From contig CAAFSR010000114.1 of assembly GCA_900765705.1 (NCBI GenBank), positions 1-5,497 on the forward strand: a stretch of 5,497 bases of DNA, written 5' to 3'. Positions 1 through 5,447 of the stretch are shown in pieces. The stretch comes from an uncultured Faecalibacterium sp. Its GTDB lineage: Bacteria; Bacillota; Clostridia; Oscillospirales; Ruminococcaceae. A program made the position numbers and the translations under genes. Under the pieces are notes generated by a model that saw only the letters and a list, made by a program, of their open reading frames with translations, did no database searches and was not told where the DNA came from. How positions within the stretch are numbered: the stretch's first letter is position 1; each line of letters begins with the position of its first letter.

Positions 1-24
1 AGCTCAAAAAGGAGGGCCGACCAC

Positions 25-855
25 ATGGCACAGGAATATCTGCCCGCACCGTCCAACGTCCGTCTTGCGGACTTGATGAAAGAGCACAATATCAGCCAAC
101 CGGAGCTTGCCAAGGAAATCGGCTGCTCCAAAAGCACCATCAGCCGCTTCATCAGCGGCGCAAAAGGGACGCTGACCCATGAGCAGGTGCTGAAAATCGC
201 AAGGCTGTTTAATGTGTCCACGGATTTCCTGCTGGGAGAAACCAACATCCCCGACCGCAAAAATTACGACATTGCCGAACTGGGCTTGTCCGTAGAAGCT
301 GCAAAGAACCTCTATACGGGGCGTGTCAATACAGAGGTGGTCAACCTGCTGTTGAAAAACGCTCGCTTCGCAGAGCTTACTTACCGCATAGCGCAGTATT
401 TTGACGATACTTTTGCGTCTGGCATCGCGGCACAGAATGCCATGCTCACGACATTGAGCACCCTGCTGCGCACAAAGGTCAAGACCCCGGAAGCAGCCAA
501 AGCCGCAAAGGACATCAGTCTCCGAAGAAAGCCAGTGTACCAAGGCGACCTTGATGACATTGAAATGTACTTCATGGCAGCGGTCAAGGAAATCAAAAAG
601 GGCATCGGGAGCCATTACGCCAAACAGGAAGCCATGAGCAAGAAAGTGGCAGAGAAGATGTTCACCGAATTAACCAAAGGGCAGGATGTGCAGCACCCAA
701 CGATCACGGCAGAGCAGCTGACGGATGCAATGTTGGACAGCGTTTCGGGTATGGAGGGAGCCACGCCGGAAGCACTGGAACAGCTGCGGAACGGTCTGCT
801 GGGAATCTTGCAGTCTGCCGTAGAGCAGGAAAACGCCCATGAAGCAGACGAATGA
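25..855 (+). CDS. XRE-family helix-turn-helix DNA-binding protein
   Basis: A 276-residue cytoplasmic protein, probably a transcriptional regulator. Residues about 12-72 form a Cro/C1-type (XRE) DNA-binding domain: SQPELAKEIG (24-33) reads as the second helix and SKSTISRFISG (35-45) as the recognition helix, followed by LTHEQVLKIARLFNVSTDFL, the usual end of this fold. The remaining 200 residues are mostly helical and charged with no motif I recognise; they may serve for dimerisation or ligand sensing. The start is well fixed: AAAAAGGAGGG at 5-15 lies just upstream of the ATG. The gene end overlaps the sigma-like gene, so the two are very likely co-transcribed and functionally linked. DNA-binding class is clear; the target genes and whether it represses or activates are not visible. 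Similar regulators are frequent on clostridial conjugative elements, which is family knowledge and not shown here. Confidence 0.9.
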   Translation: MAQEYLPAPSNVRLADLMKEHNISQPELAKEIGCSKSTISRFISGAKGTLTHEQVLKIARLFNVSTDFLLGETNIPDRKNYDIAELGLSVEAAKNLYTGRVNTEVVNLLLKNARFAELTYRIAQYFDDTFASGIAAQNAMLTTLSTLLRTKVKTPEAAKAAKDISLRRKPVYQGDLDDIEMYFMAAVKEIKKGIGSHYAKQEAMSKKVAEKMFTELTKGQDVQHPTITAEQLTDAMLDSVSGMEGATPEALEQLRNGLLGILQSAVEQENAHEADE

Positions 856-1504
856 ACGGCTTTGTGCGCTGGCGCAGAAAGGCGATGCTGCCGCACTGGA
901 CAGCCTGATTGAAAACAACAAGTCCTTTATTGGCAAGGTGGCAAATGACCTCTTCCGCAGCATGAATCTGGCACAGTCCGGCCTGAACCTTGACACGGAC
1001 GATTTGAAACAGGCAGGCAATCTGGGCTTGTGGAAAGCCGTGCCGAAGTTCGATGCAGCGCGCGGCATGAAGTTCCTGACCTATGCGGCTCCTGCCATCC
1101 GCAACGCCATGATGGACATGGTACGGGATGCCTTTACCGCTTTTGAACAGCGGATAGTAACGGAGGACAAGGACGGTATCTGCTACCAGCGCGTTTCGCT
1201 GGATGATGTTCTGCCGGGAGAAGAGCAGCTGCGGCGCATCGAAGCCATAGCCGACCCTTATGCCATGCAGCCGCATACTATTATGGAAGAACAGGAATCG
1301 CGCCGGGAGCTGTACGATGGTCTGAAACGGCTGACCCAGCGAGAGCAGACCTATCTGTTGTACCGCTATGGCTTCACCGATGGCGAGGAACATCCACTGA
1401 TCGGCACGGCGATATACTTCCACCTGACAAAAGGCCGCGCCAAAAAGACCGTGGAACAGGCCATGGATAACCTGTGGCTGGAACTGCCGTGGTGGTTTCT
1501 TTGA
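839..1504 (+). CDS. Small sigma-70-like RNA polymerase sigma factor
   Basis: A 221-residue protein with the layout of a compact sigma-70 relative. Residues about 15-97 match region 2: DDLKQAGNLGLWKAVPKFD (54-72) corresponds to the core-polymerase-binding part, and MKFLTYAAPAIRNAMMDMVR (77-96) to the part that melts and reads the -10 element. Residues about 162-213 match region 4: LTQREQTYLLYRYG then a helix-turn-helix ending LTKGRAKKTVEQAMDNL, where the -35 element is read. The 65-residue linker (98-162) is acidic and shows no recognisable region 3; region 1.1 is also absent. The start is supported by AGGA at 827-830, eight bases before the ATG, inside the end of the preceding gene; the 17-bp overlap suggests translational coupling. 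It probably directs polymerase to a small set of element-borne promoters; those targets are not identifiable here. A non-functional or purely regulatory sigma-like protein is the alternative. Confidence 0.85.
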   Translation: MKQTNERLCALAQKGDAAALDSLIENNKSFIGKVANDLFRSMNLAQSGLNLDTDDLKQAGNLGLWKAVPKFDAARGMKFLTYAAPAIRNAMMDMVRDAFTAFEQRIVTEDKDGICYQRVSLDDVLPGEEQLRRIEAIADPYAMQPHTIMEEQESRRELYDGLKRLTQREQTYLLYRYGFTDGEEHPLIGTAIYFHLTKGRAKKTVEQAMDNLWLELPWWFL

Positions 1505-1511
1505 ATAAAAA

Positions 1512-1584
1512 GAAAAAAATCGTGATTGTGCTACAAGCTTTCTGGAAATTTATGTGCAACCATACGATTTTGAAAAAAATTGTG
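1512..1584 (+). repeat. Pair of 13-bp A-rich direct repeats, 60 bp apart
   Basis: GAAAAAAATCGTG at 1512-1524 and GAAAAAAATTGTG at 1572-1584 agree at 12 of 13 positions, and their starts are exactly 60 bp apart. They lie just after the sigma-like gene, where base composition changes. They could be protein-binding sites, bent A-tract DNA, or the trace of an insertion junction. Because most of the match is a run of seven A residues, chance in AT-rich DNA is also plausible. Confidence 0.35.
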
Positions 1585-1660
1585 GACGGATGAAATAAAG
1601 CGGGCTTAAATTTCGTTGTTTTAAAAAGGATTTGTAAGAACTTCTTTCAGAACGTATATG

Positions 1661-1665
1661 GGAGG
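1661..1665 (+). promoter_or_regulatory. Ribosome binding site that fixes the start at 1673
   Basis: GGAGG sits seven bases before the ATG at 1673. An in-frame ATG at 1658 lies upstream of this motif and has no comparable site of its own, so the motif decides in favour of the shorter 81-residue product. Confidence 0.8.
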
Positions 1666-1672
1666 CCTTTTT

Positions 1673-1918
1673 ATGTTAGAACAATTTTTCAAATCACAAG
1701 TTGCAGCTGTTTCTGACCCCTACCAGTGCAATCGCATCACGGATGCGCTGGCAGCTGCTGGAATCAAATTCTATTGCAAAACCAAAGATGTCAATCGGCG
1801 TAATACGTTCGATCAGGCAAGAATTGGAACTTTGGGCATAAAACCGAAGTATGTCACAGAGATATTTGTGGACAAAGAAAATGCGGACATGGCACTACAT
1901 ATTGTACATAGCCTATGA
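1673..1918 (+). CDS. Small DUF2007-like protein, possible signalling domain
   Basis: An 81-residue soluble protein with no signal peptide or membrane segment. The pattern suggests one small alpha/beta domain of the DUF2007 kind (described as putative prokaryotic signal-transducing proteins): VAAVSDPYQCNRITDALAAAGI (about 10-31) as strand and helix, FYCKTKDV (33-40) as a strand, a polar loop with RRNTFDQAR, then VTEIFVDKENADMALHIVHSL (61-81) as the closing strand and helix. The family assignment is by eye and moderate at best; an unrelated ferredoxin-like fold would look similar. It lies 49 bp before the substrate-binding protein gene in the same direction, with no terminator between, so it is probably transcribed with the importer and may sense something for it. 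Two cysteines (C19, C35) could bind metal or form a disulfide, but there is no clear site. Confidence 0.7.
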   Translation: MLEQFFKSQVAAVSDPYQCNRITDALAAAGIKFYCKTKDVNRRNTFDQARIGTLGIKPKYVTEIFVDKENADMALHIVHSL

Positions 1919-1942
1919 CATGGTATTTGTATGAAGTAAAGT

Positions 1943-1964
1943 TTTAGATGTCGGAGAATCTGAA
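1943..1964 (+). promoter_or_regulatory. Possible hairpin presenting the ribosome binding site of the binding-protein gene
   Basis: TTTAGAT (1943-1949) can pair with ATCTGAA (1958-1964), seven pairs including one G-U, leaving the eight-base loop GTCGGAGA. The loop contains GGAG (1953-1956), the only ribosome binding site candidate for the ATG at 1968, which is 11 bases further on. The linear gap is long, but folding the 3' arm would shorten it. The stem is AT-rich and weak, so it may matter little. Confidence 0.35.
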
Positions 1965-1967
1965 ATC

Positions 1968-3434
1968 ATGCATAACAATAGACGAAATACCCGATTTGGC
2001 ATGTTCATCGTTGCTATTATAGTGAGCCTGCTAGTTTTTCTCACAGGATGCTCATCTGCCCAAAATGAAACTGATACAGTCGCGCCAGTCATAGAGAATA
2101 GCTCAAATCCAGTTACGTTAACAGTCTACCTTACGGCTCACTATGCAAATCCTGATACACATTGTCCTATCTATGAAAAACTGCTAGATTATCAAAAAGA
2201 GAACCCGAATATCACAATACAGTTCGTATCGCCAAAAGAGGGTGATACCGCAGAGCGTGAGGCAGAGATTCATCAGCTAAATACGGAAATCCTTTCAGGC
2301 AAGGGTCCCGACCTTTTTATTATGGAAGGAAACCGATTGACGAATGTTAATCTATTTCCAGATATTGAAAAGAGTATGATGAATGGAGCTTTCCTCGATC
2401 TCACCGATGTAATGGATTCAAACGAATTCACAACAGAGAATTTTTATATGCCTCTTTTAGATGCTGGAAAACTAAAAGGAAAGCAGTATATTTTACCTTT
2501 GTGCTTTTCAGTTCCAGCGCTGACAAGTGCAGAAAGCGTTTTGAAAGACAGCGGATTTGATATGCAAGCCGCATCAAAAAGCCTTGTGGCCACGATGGAT
2601 GAACTGCTGCGTATCTACAAGGAAAAACCAATGCTGGTTGTGATGGACTTTAGCATGACAAGCGCGTTATCGCAGCCAATTATCGATTACAAGAATCACA
2701 TTATTAACTTGGACACAGTTAGTTGTCGGCAAACATTAGCATACGAGAAAGAATTCCGCACGGGTGAAATTTCTTATGAAATGCAAAATGGTTTGTTTGA
2801 CAGTTTCAATCCAGAAGTAGTCCAAGATTATTTTGCAAACGGTGAACCTTTTGCTAGTCTTGACCCAAGCTATATGACGGTGGGACTTCTTCGGCAGTGT
2901 GCAGCTCTTGGGATCAAAACCGTAACACTTCCCATTCCCAATGAGCTAGGCGGTGTTACTGCTGAAATCGGTTCTTACGCAATGGGAAATCAAAATACAA
3001 AGCATCCAGCAGAGGTAAAAGCACTTTTAGCTTATCTTCTTAGTGAAGAATGCCAGTCGAGTTCGGCGTTTGCAGATAAAGATATGTTTCCTGTCCGACG
3101 CGGATGTCTTAAAAAATGTATGGAAGCACAATATCAATTCAGTGTCTATGATGCATCCCATGAAAAAATAGGTCAAGAAGATATTGAAAAACGAAAAGAG
3201 ATGTATGGTGAAAATTTGACTGATGCACAGCTAGATCAGCTTGGAACAATATGTGACAAGATCAATGCCGCGCAATATCACACAATTTGGTACCGTGCCT
3301 TGCAGCTTGATCAAAGTGAGGATGGCGGAAATCTTCTAAGCGAAACGATGGTTCAGTATTGGAATGATGAAATTACCCTTGATGAGCTTGTTGATCGACT
3401 TACTCCGCGGCTCAAATTGTACCTTGATGAATAA
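1968..3434 (+). CDS. ABC sugar transporter substrate-binding lipoprotein (CUT1 type)
   Basis: A 488-residue extracellular receptor anchored to the membrane outer face, delivering a solute to the two permeases encoded next. Residues 1-27 are a lipoprotein signal: basic start (RRNTR), hydrophobic core, and lipobox LTGC with the lipidated cysteine at C28. A polar tether (29-47) follows. The mature protein starts with VTLTVYLTAHY and has LNTEILSGKGPDLFIMEG (104-121), the typical early motif of family 1 solute-binding proteins; KGKQYILPLCF (170-180) and EVKALLAYLLSEECQ (349-363) are also family-like. Residues 385-488 are a longer, charged helical tail than usual. Eight cysteines besides C28 is many for an exported protein and fits an anaerobe. 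The ligand is probably a carbohydrate, by family, but which one cannot be told. Its ribosome binding site is GGAG at 1953-1956. It is notably AT-rich next to the flanking blocks. Confidence 0.9.
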   Translation: MHNNRRNTRFGMFIVAIIVSLLVFLTGCSSAQNETDTVAPVIENSSNPVTLTVYLTAHYANPDTHCPIYEKLLDYQKENPNITIQFVSPKEGDTAEREAEIHQLNTEILSGKGPDLFIMEGNRLTNVNLFPDIEKSMMNGAFLDLTDVMDSNEFTTENFYMPLLDAGKLKGKQYILPLCFSVPALTSAESVLKDSGFDMQAASKSLVATMDELLRIYKEKPMLVVMDFSMTSALSQPIIDYKNHIINLDTVSCRQTLAYEKEFRTGEISYEMQNGLFDSFNPEVVQDYFANGEPFASLDPSYMTVGLLRQCAALGIKTVTLPIPNELGGVTAEIGSYAMGNQNTKHPAEVKALLAYLLSEECQSSSAFADKDMFPVRRGCLKKCMEAQYQFSVYDASHEKIGQEDIEKRKEMYGENLTDAQLDQLGTICDKINAAQYHTIWYRALQLDQSEDGGNLLSETMVQYWNDEITLDELVDRLTPRLKLYLDE

Positions 3435-4233
3435 AATGAAAAAGAATCTTCAGAGCAATATACTTCTTCTGCCGGCACTTACTGCCGGATTTTTTTGCTA
3501 TCTGTTTCCAATTCTGATTGCTTTTGGGAAAAGTCTCTTTCTCGGAACAGGAACCGATTTTGTCGGCATACAAAATTATGTGGATCTTTTTGAAAATGAG
3601 GCATTTTCACTCGCTGTTAGAAATCTGTTTCATTTGTGGGCCATCATTGTACCCGTCAATTTGGTTATTGGCATTTTCATTGCGGAAGTTTATATAAAGC
3701 TCCGACAAGAAAAACTTTGTCTGTTCTTCCTTGTTCCTTCAATACTTCCGGCAGCTTGTGTTGTGACAATTGCATCAAGCATCTTACAAAAGTCTCCTAG
3801 CCAGTGGGGTGAAACACCATTTGCATTTTATGTGTTCCTTGTAATTGTGTTATGGAAAACGCTGGGATTCTCAATTTTAATTTTTATGGTTGCTATGAAA
3901 TCCATTGAATCCGAGATCATAGATGCCGCCATGCTGGATGGAGTCAACCCTTTACAATGTTTTTGGTATATAAAGATTCCAATCATAAAGAGTTCTTTAT
4001 TGATTTGTGGAATCTTGACGATTTACAATAGCTTTCGATGTTTCCGTGAAGCCTATTTGATTGGTGGAAGTCATCCGAATGAGCAACTATATAGCATTCA
4101 ACACTTTTTGCAAAACAATTTTATGAATATGAATTATGCACGGTTGGAAGCAGCATCTATCTTGGTTGTGATTTTTGTTGGAGCCTTTGTACTGAGTGGA
4201 ATGTGTTTGGCGAGAAAAAAGAGGAATAACTGA
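3427..4233 (+). CDS. ABC sugar transporter permease, MalF/UgpA-like
   Basis: A 268-residue inner-membrane protein forming half of the import channel. I see six membrane segments (about 12-34, 66-88, 97-119, 133-156, 187-205, 241-263). FVGIQNYVDLFEN (45-57) is the usual loop of the first-permease type. The cytoplasmic EAA loop that docks on the ATPase is at about 163-187: DAAMLDG then YIKIP, with the conserved D-A-A, G172 and P185 all present. The ATG at 3427 overlaps the preceding gene by 8 bp; a second in-frame ATG at 3436 (start MKKN) is nearly as good. Neither has a convincing ribosome binding site, so translation is probably coupled to the binding-protein gene. A longer reading from 3364 would lie wholly inside that gene and add a non-family N-terminus. 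Codons 15-24 also form a terminator-like hairpin. Substrate is unknown. Confidence 0.9.
   Translation: MNKMKKNLQSNILLLPALTAGFFCYLFPILIAFGKSLFLGTGTDFVGIQNYVDLFENEAFSLAVRNLFHLWAIIVPVNLVIGIFIAEVYIKLRQEKLCLFFLVPSILPAACVVTIASSILQKSPSQWGETPFAFYVFLVIVLWKTLGFSILIFMVAMKSIESEIIDAAMLDGVNPLQCFWYIKIPIIKSSLLICGILTIYNSFRCFREAYLIGGSHPNEQLYSIQHFLQNNFMNMNYARLEAASILVVIFVGAFVLSGMCLARKKRNN
3472..3496 (+). terminator. Intrinsic-terminator-like hairpin inside the first permease gene
   Basis: CCGGCA (3472-3477) and TGCCGG (3483-3488) form a perfect six-pair stem, five of them G-C, around the loop CTTAC, and ATTTTTTT follows at once, with seven T residues at 3490-3496. This is the form of a Rho-independent terminator, placed about 45 bases after the permease start and 38 bases after the binding-protein stop. 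It could end part of the transcripts so that the binding protein is made in excess over the permeases. Ribosomes translating the permease start would tend to open it. The encoded residues (LPALTAGFF) are typical for the family at this position, so the structure may be a by-product of coding. Confidence 0.45.
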
Positions 4234-4973
4234 TGAACCCACGAAAAGAAGATACATATAGGATGTTATCTTTGATAGCTGCTGTGATTTTTGTGCTGCC
4301 ATGCGTATTTCTTGTTTTCCCGATATTTGATATAAACCCAGATGACTTGTGGAAGATGGATTCTCTGATGGAATTCATTTGCGCCTATAAAAATACCGCG
4401 ATTCTTGCAATTGCCGGAGTGCTTATTCAAATTGTGATTGCACTGCCTGCAGGTTATGCGATTGCCAGAATCCCATCTCCGAAAGCGCAGACATTTTTTC
4501 TTTTGACTTGTGTTTTCTTTTTGCTTTTGCCGCAGCAAGCACTTATGCTCCCTCAATATCTGGTTCTGATGAATATTGGATGGTTGGATTCTCTGAAAGG
4601 GCTATTGATAATGACGGCTTTCCAGCCGTGGATGATTTTACTCTTTTGGTTCGCAGCGAAAAGAATTGATAATAGTCTATTCGATGCAGCAATTTGTGAC
4701 GGCGCAAGCAACTGGGTGCTTTTTAGGAAAATTTATGCTCCAATTGTACGACCGTATGTTATGATTGCGGCATTCCTTTCTATCGCTGAGAACTGGAATC
4801 TTTTGGAACAACCCATGACATTTTTGCAGAGCAAAGAAAAGTATCCGCTCTCTATGATTTTGATGCAGTTTTCAACGGATAATGCTGAATTAAAAAATGT
4901 CCTATGTTTGCTCTTTGCGATTCCGCTGATGATTTTGTTCGGTACAACGGTAAAAAAGATAATCGATACATGA
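4233..4973 (+). CDS. ABC sugar transporter permease, MalG/UgpE-like
   Basis: A 246-residue inner-membrane protein, the second half of the import channel. Membrane segments are at about 11-32, 54-78, 86-108, 121-141, 172-187 and 220-238. YKNTAILAIAGVL then ALPAGYAIAR (52-79) and MLPQYLVLMNIGWLDSLKG (105-123) are typical of second-position CUT1 permeases. The EAA loop (150-174) reads FDAAICDGASN then KIYAPIVRP, with the conserved D-A-A, G157 and P170. WNLLEQPMTFLQSKEKYPLS (188-207) is the usual late loop. Its length is somewhat short for the family, mainly at the N-terminus. The ATG overlaps the previous stop by one base (TGATG), with GAGG at 4221-4224 eight bases before it. No ATPase or sugar-degrading enzyme follows; the operon appears to end here, although no terminator is visible. 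Confidence 0.9.
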   Translation: MNPRKEDTYRMLSLIAAVIFVLPCVFLVFPIFDINPDDLWKMDSLMEFICAYKNTAILAIAGVLIQIVIALPAGYAIARIPSPKAQTFFLLTCVFFLLLPQQALMLPQYLVLMNIGWLDSLKGLLIMTAFQPWMILLFWFAAKRIDNSLFDAAICDGASNWVLFRKIYAPIVRPYVMIAAFLSIAENWNLLEQPMTFLQSKEKYPLSMILMQFSTDNAELKNVLCLLFAIPLMILFGTTVKKIIDT

Positions 4974-5092
4974 AAAATAAGAATGACTAGCTTGATTTCA
5001 TTTCAGCAACTGGGTGGATATTTTGCTCTTTGAACAATTCTGCAATAAATATGTTGTGCACTATGGAGAAATTTAATTATAAGTTTGGAAGT
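4974..5092 (+). other. AT-rich gap after the importer genes
   Basis: No open reading frame with a ribosome binding site is seen, and no GC-rich hairpin followed by T residues, so importer transcripts may run on toward the toxin-antitoxin genes. Base composition changes from AT-rich back to GC-rich at about the end of this stretch. Confidence 0.5.
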
Positions 5093-5118
5093 CGTTGATT
5101 CGCAACGCAAAATGCGTT
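5093..5118 (+). promoter_or_regulatory. Probable antitoxin operator: three phased CGTT/AACG half-sites
   Basis: AACGCA (5104-5109), three bases AAA, and TGCGTT (5113-5118) form a perfect inverted repeat; CGTTG (5093-5097) and CAACG (5103-5107) form a second one sharing the middle arm. Put together, CGTT, AACG and CGTT begin at 5093, 5104 and 5115, alternating in orientation and exactly 11 bp apart, about one helical turn. The array covers the -35 box and the spacer and touches the -10 box. Ribbon-helix-helix antitoxins of the RelB/DinJ kind are known to repress their own operons from such sites; that this antitoxin binds here is inference. Confidence 0.7.
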
Positions 5119-5123
5119 ACAAT
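5095..5123 (+). promoter_or_regulatory. Housekeeping-type promoter of the toxin-antitoxin operon
   Basis: TTGATT (5095-5100) and TACAAT (5118-5123) are separated by the ideal 17 bp; each differs from consensus at one or two positions. Transcription would begin near 5130, which leaves a leader of only about 12 bases beginning with the ribosome binding site GAGGTGA (5130-5136). That is unusually tight, and start-site mapping could move it a few bases. Confidence 0.75.
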
Positions 5124-5141
5124 AAACTTGAGGTGATAACC

Positions 5142-5447
5142 ATGGAAAAAACGATGACGCTCAATCTTCGTGTCAACCCTACCGTCAAGCAGCAGGCCGA
5201 AGACGTGCTGAAGCAGCTGGGTATCCCGATGGCAACAGCCATTGATATGTACCTGCGCCAGATCACCCTGACTGGCGGCATCCCCTTCTCGCTGTCCCTG
5301 CCGAAGGCTCCTGCGGCTCTGAACGCTGACACCATGACCGATGACCAGCTTCATGCAGCCTTGCAGGTGGGCATTAAGGAGATTCAGAACGGTGATACCG
5401 TGGATGCTGCAAGCGCATTCGCACAGTTCAGGGAACAGCACAGATGA
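5142..5447 (+). CDS. Type II antitoxin, RelB/DinJ family
   Basis: A 101-residue cytoplasmic antitoxin that should neutralise the toxin encoded next and repress its own operon. The N-terminal part is a ribbon-helix-helix DNA-binding domain: the strand TMTLNLRVNPTVK (4-16), helix QQAEDVLKQLGIP (17-29) and helix ATAIDMYLRQITLTGGIPF (31-49); the phrase VLxxLGxxxxxAIDMYLRQI followed by GIPF is characteristic of this family. Residues 66-101 (TDDQLHAALQVGIKEIQNGD to the end) are a helical tail that normally wraps the toxin. The ATG at 5142 is chosen because GAGGTGA at 5130-5136 precedes it; an in-frame TTG at 5085 would lie upstream of the promoter. The base composition is GC-richer than the importer genes, so this pair probably has a separate history. 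Family call is firm. Confidence 0.92.
   Translation: MEKTMTLNLRVNPTVKQQAEDVLKQLGIPMATAIDMYLRQITLTGGIPFSLSLPKAPAALNADTMTDDQLHAALQVGIKEIQNGDTVDAASAFAQFREQHR

Larger units (their letters stand above)
1505..1672 (+). other. AT-rich intergenic region between the regulator pair and the importer block
   Basis: This 168-bp noncoding stretch separates the GC-rich regulator genes from the AT-rich transporter block. It holds two near-identical A-rich repeats (see 1512-1584) and the ribosome binding site of the next gene. I found no hairpin with a following T-run, so no intrinsic terminator for the sigma-like gene, and no pair of -35/-10 boxes that I would defend. TTGAAA at 1570-1575 is a good -35 box by itself but lacks a fitting -10 at 16-18 bp. 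The importer block could therefore be read from upstream, from an activator-dependent promoter, or from one recognised by a different sigma factor; the sequence alone does not decide. Confidence 0.6.

Noticed and set aside
704..1423. A long minus-strand open frame of 239 codons, and others such as 4-615
   Set aside because: They lie opposite clear family genes, have no ribosome binding site or recognisable domain, and their composition is that of a reverse-complement shadow.
1496..1515. TTTCTTT/AAAGAAA inverted repeat at the end of the sigma-like gene as a terminator
   Set aside because: The stem has almost no G-C pairs and is followed by A residues rather than T residues on the coding strand.
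1632..1660. TTGTAA and TATATG with 17-bp spacing as a promoter for the importer block
   Set aside because: Transcription would start near 1667, after the GGAGG at 1661-1665, so the mRNA would lack its ribosome binding site.
1658..1672. Upstream in-frame ATG for the DUF2007-like gene
   Set aside because: The strong GGAGG (1661-1665) lies after it and fits the ATG at 1673; the added residues MGGLF are just the translated binding site.
1902..1929. TTGTAC and TATTTG (with TG two bases before it) as a promoter for the receptor gene
   Set aside because: The -10 box is poor and the 16-bp spacing is short; the case is too weak without start-site data.
3364..3426. Longer N-terminus for the first permease
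   Set aside because: It lies wholly within the receptor gene, adds 21 residues not typical of the family and puts the first membrane segment too far in.
4614..4629. ACGGCT/AGCCGT hairpin with a TTCC loop in the second permease gene, as another attenuator
   Set aside because: The six-pair stem is real but GGATGATTTTA follows, not a T-run, so it lacks the second half of a terminator.
4970..5001. ATGAAA/TTTCAT pairing after the second permease as the operon terminator
   Set aside because: Six mostly A-T pairs around a 20-base loop with no T-run would not be stable.
1505..5092. Matching direct repeats at both ends of the AT-rich block as attachment sites
   Set aside because: I compared the two gaps and found only short AT-rich matches such as GAAATTTA, expected by chance.
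5085..5141. Upstream TTG start for the antitoxin
   Set aside because: It would be upstream of the well-formed promoter and has no ribosome binding site, while GAGGTGA serves the ATG at 5142.
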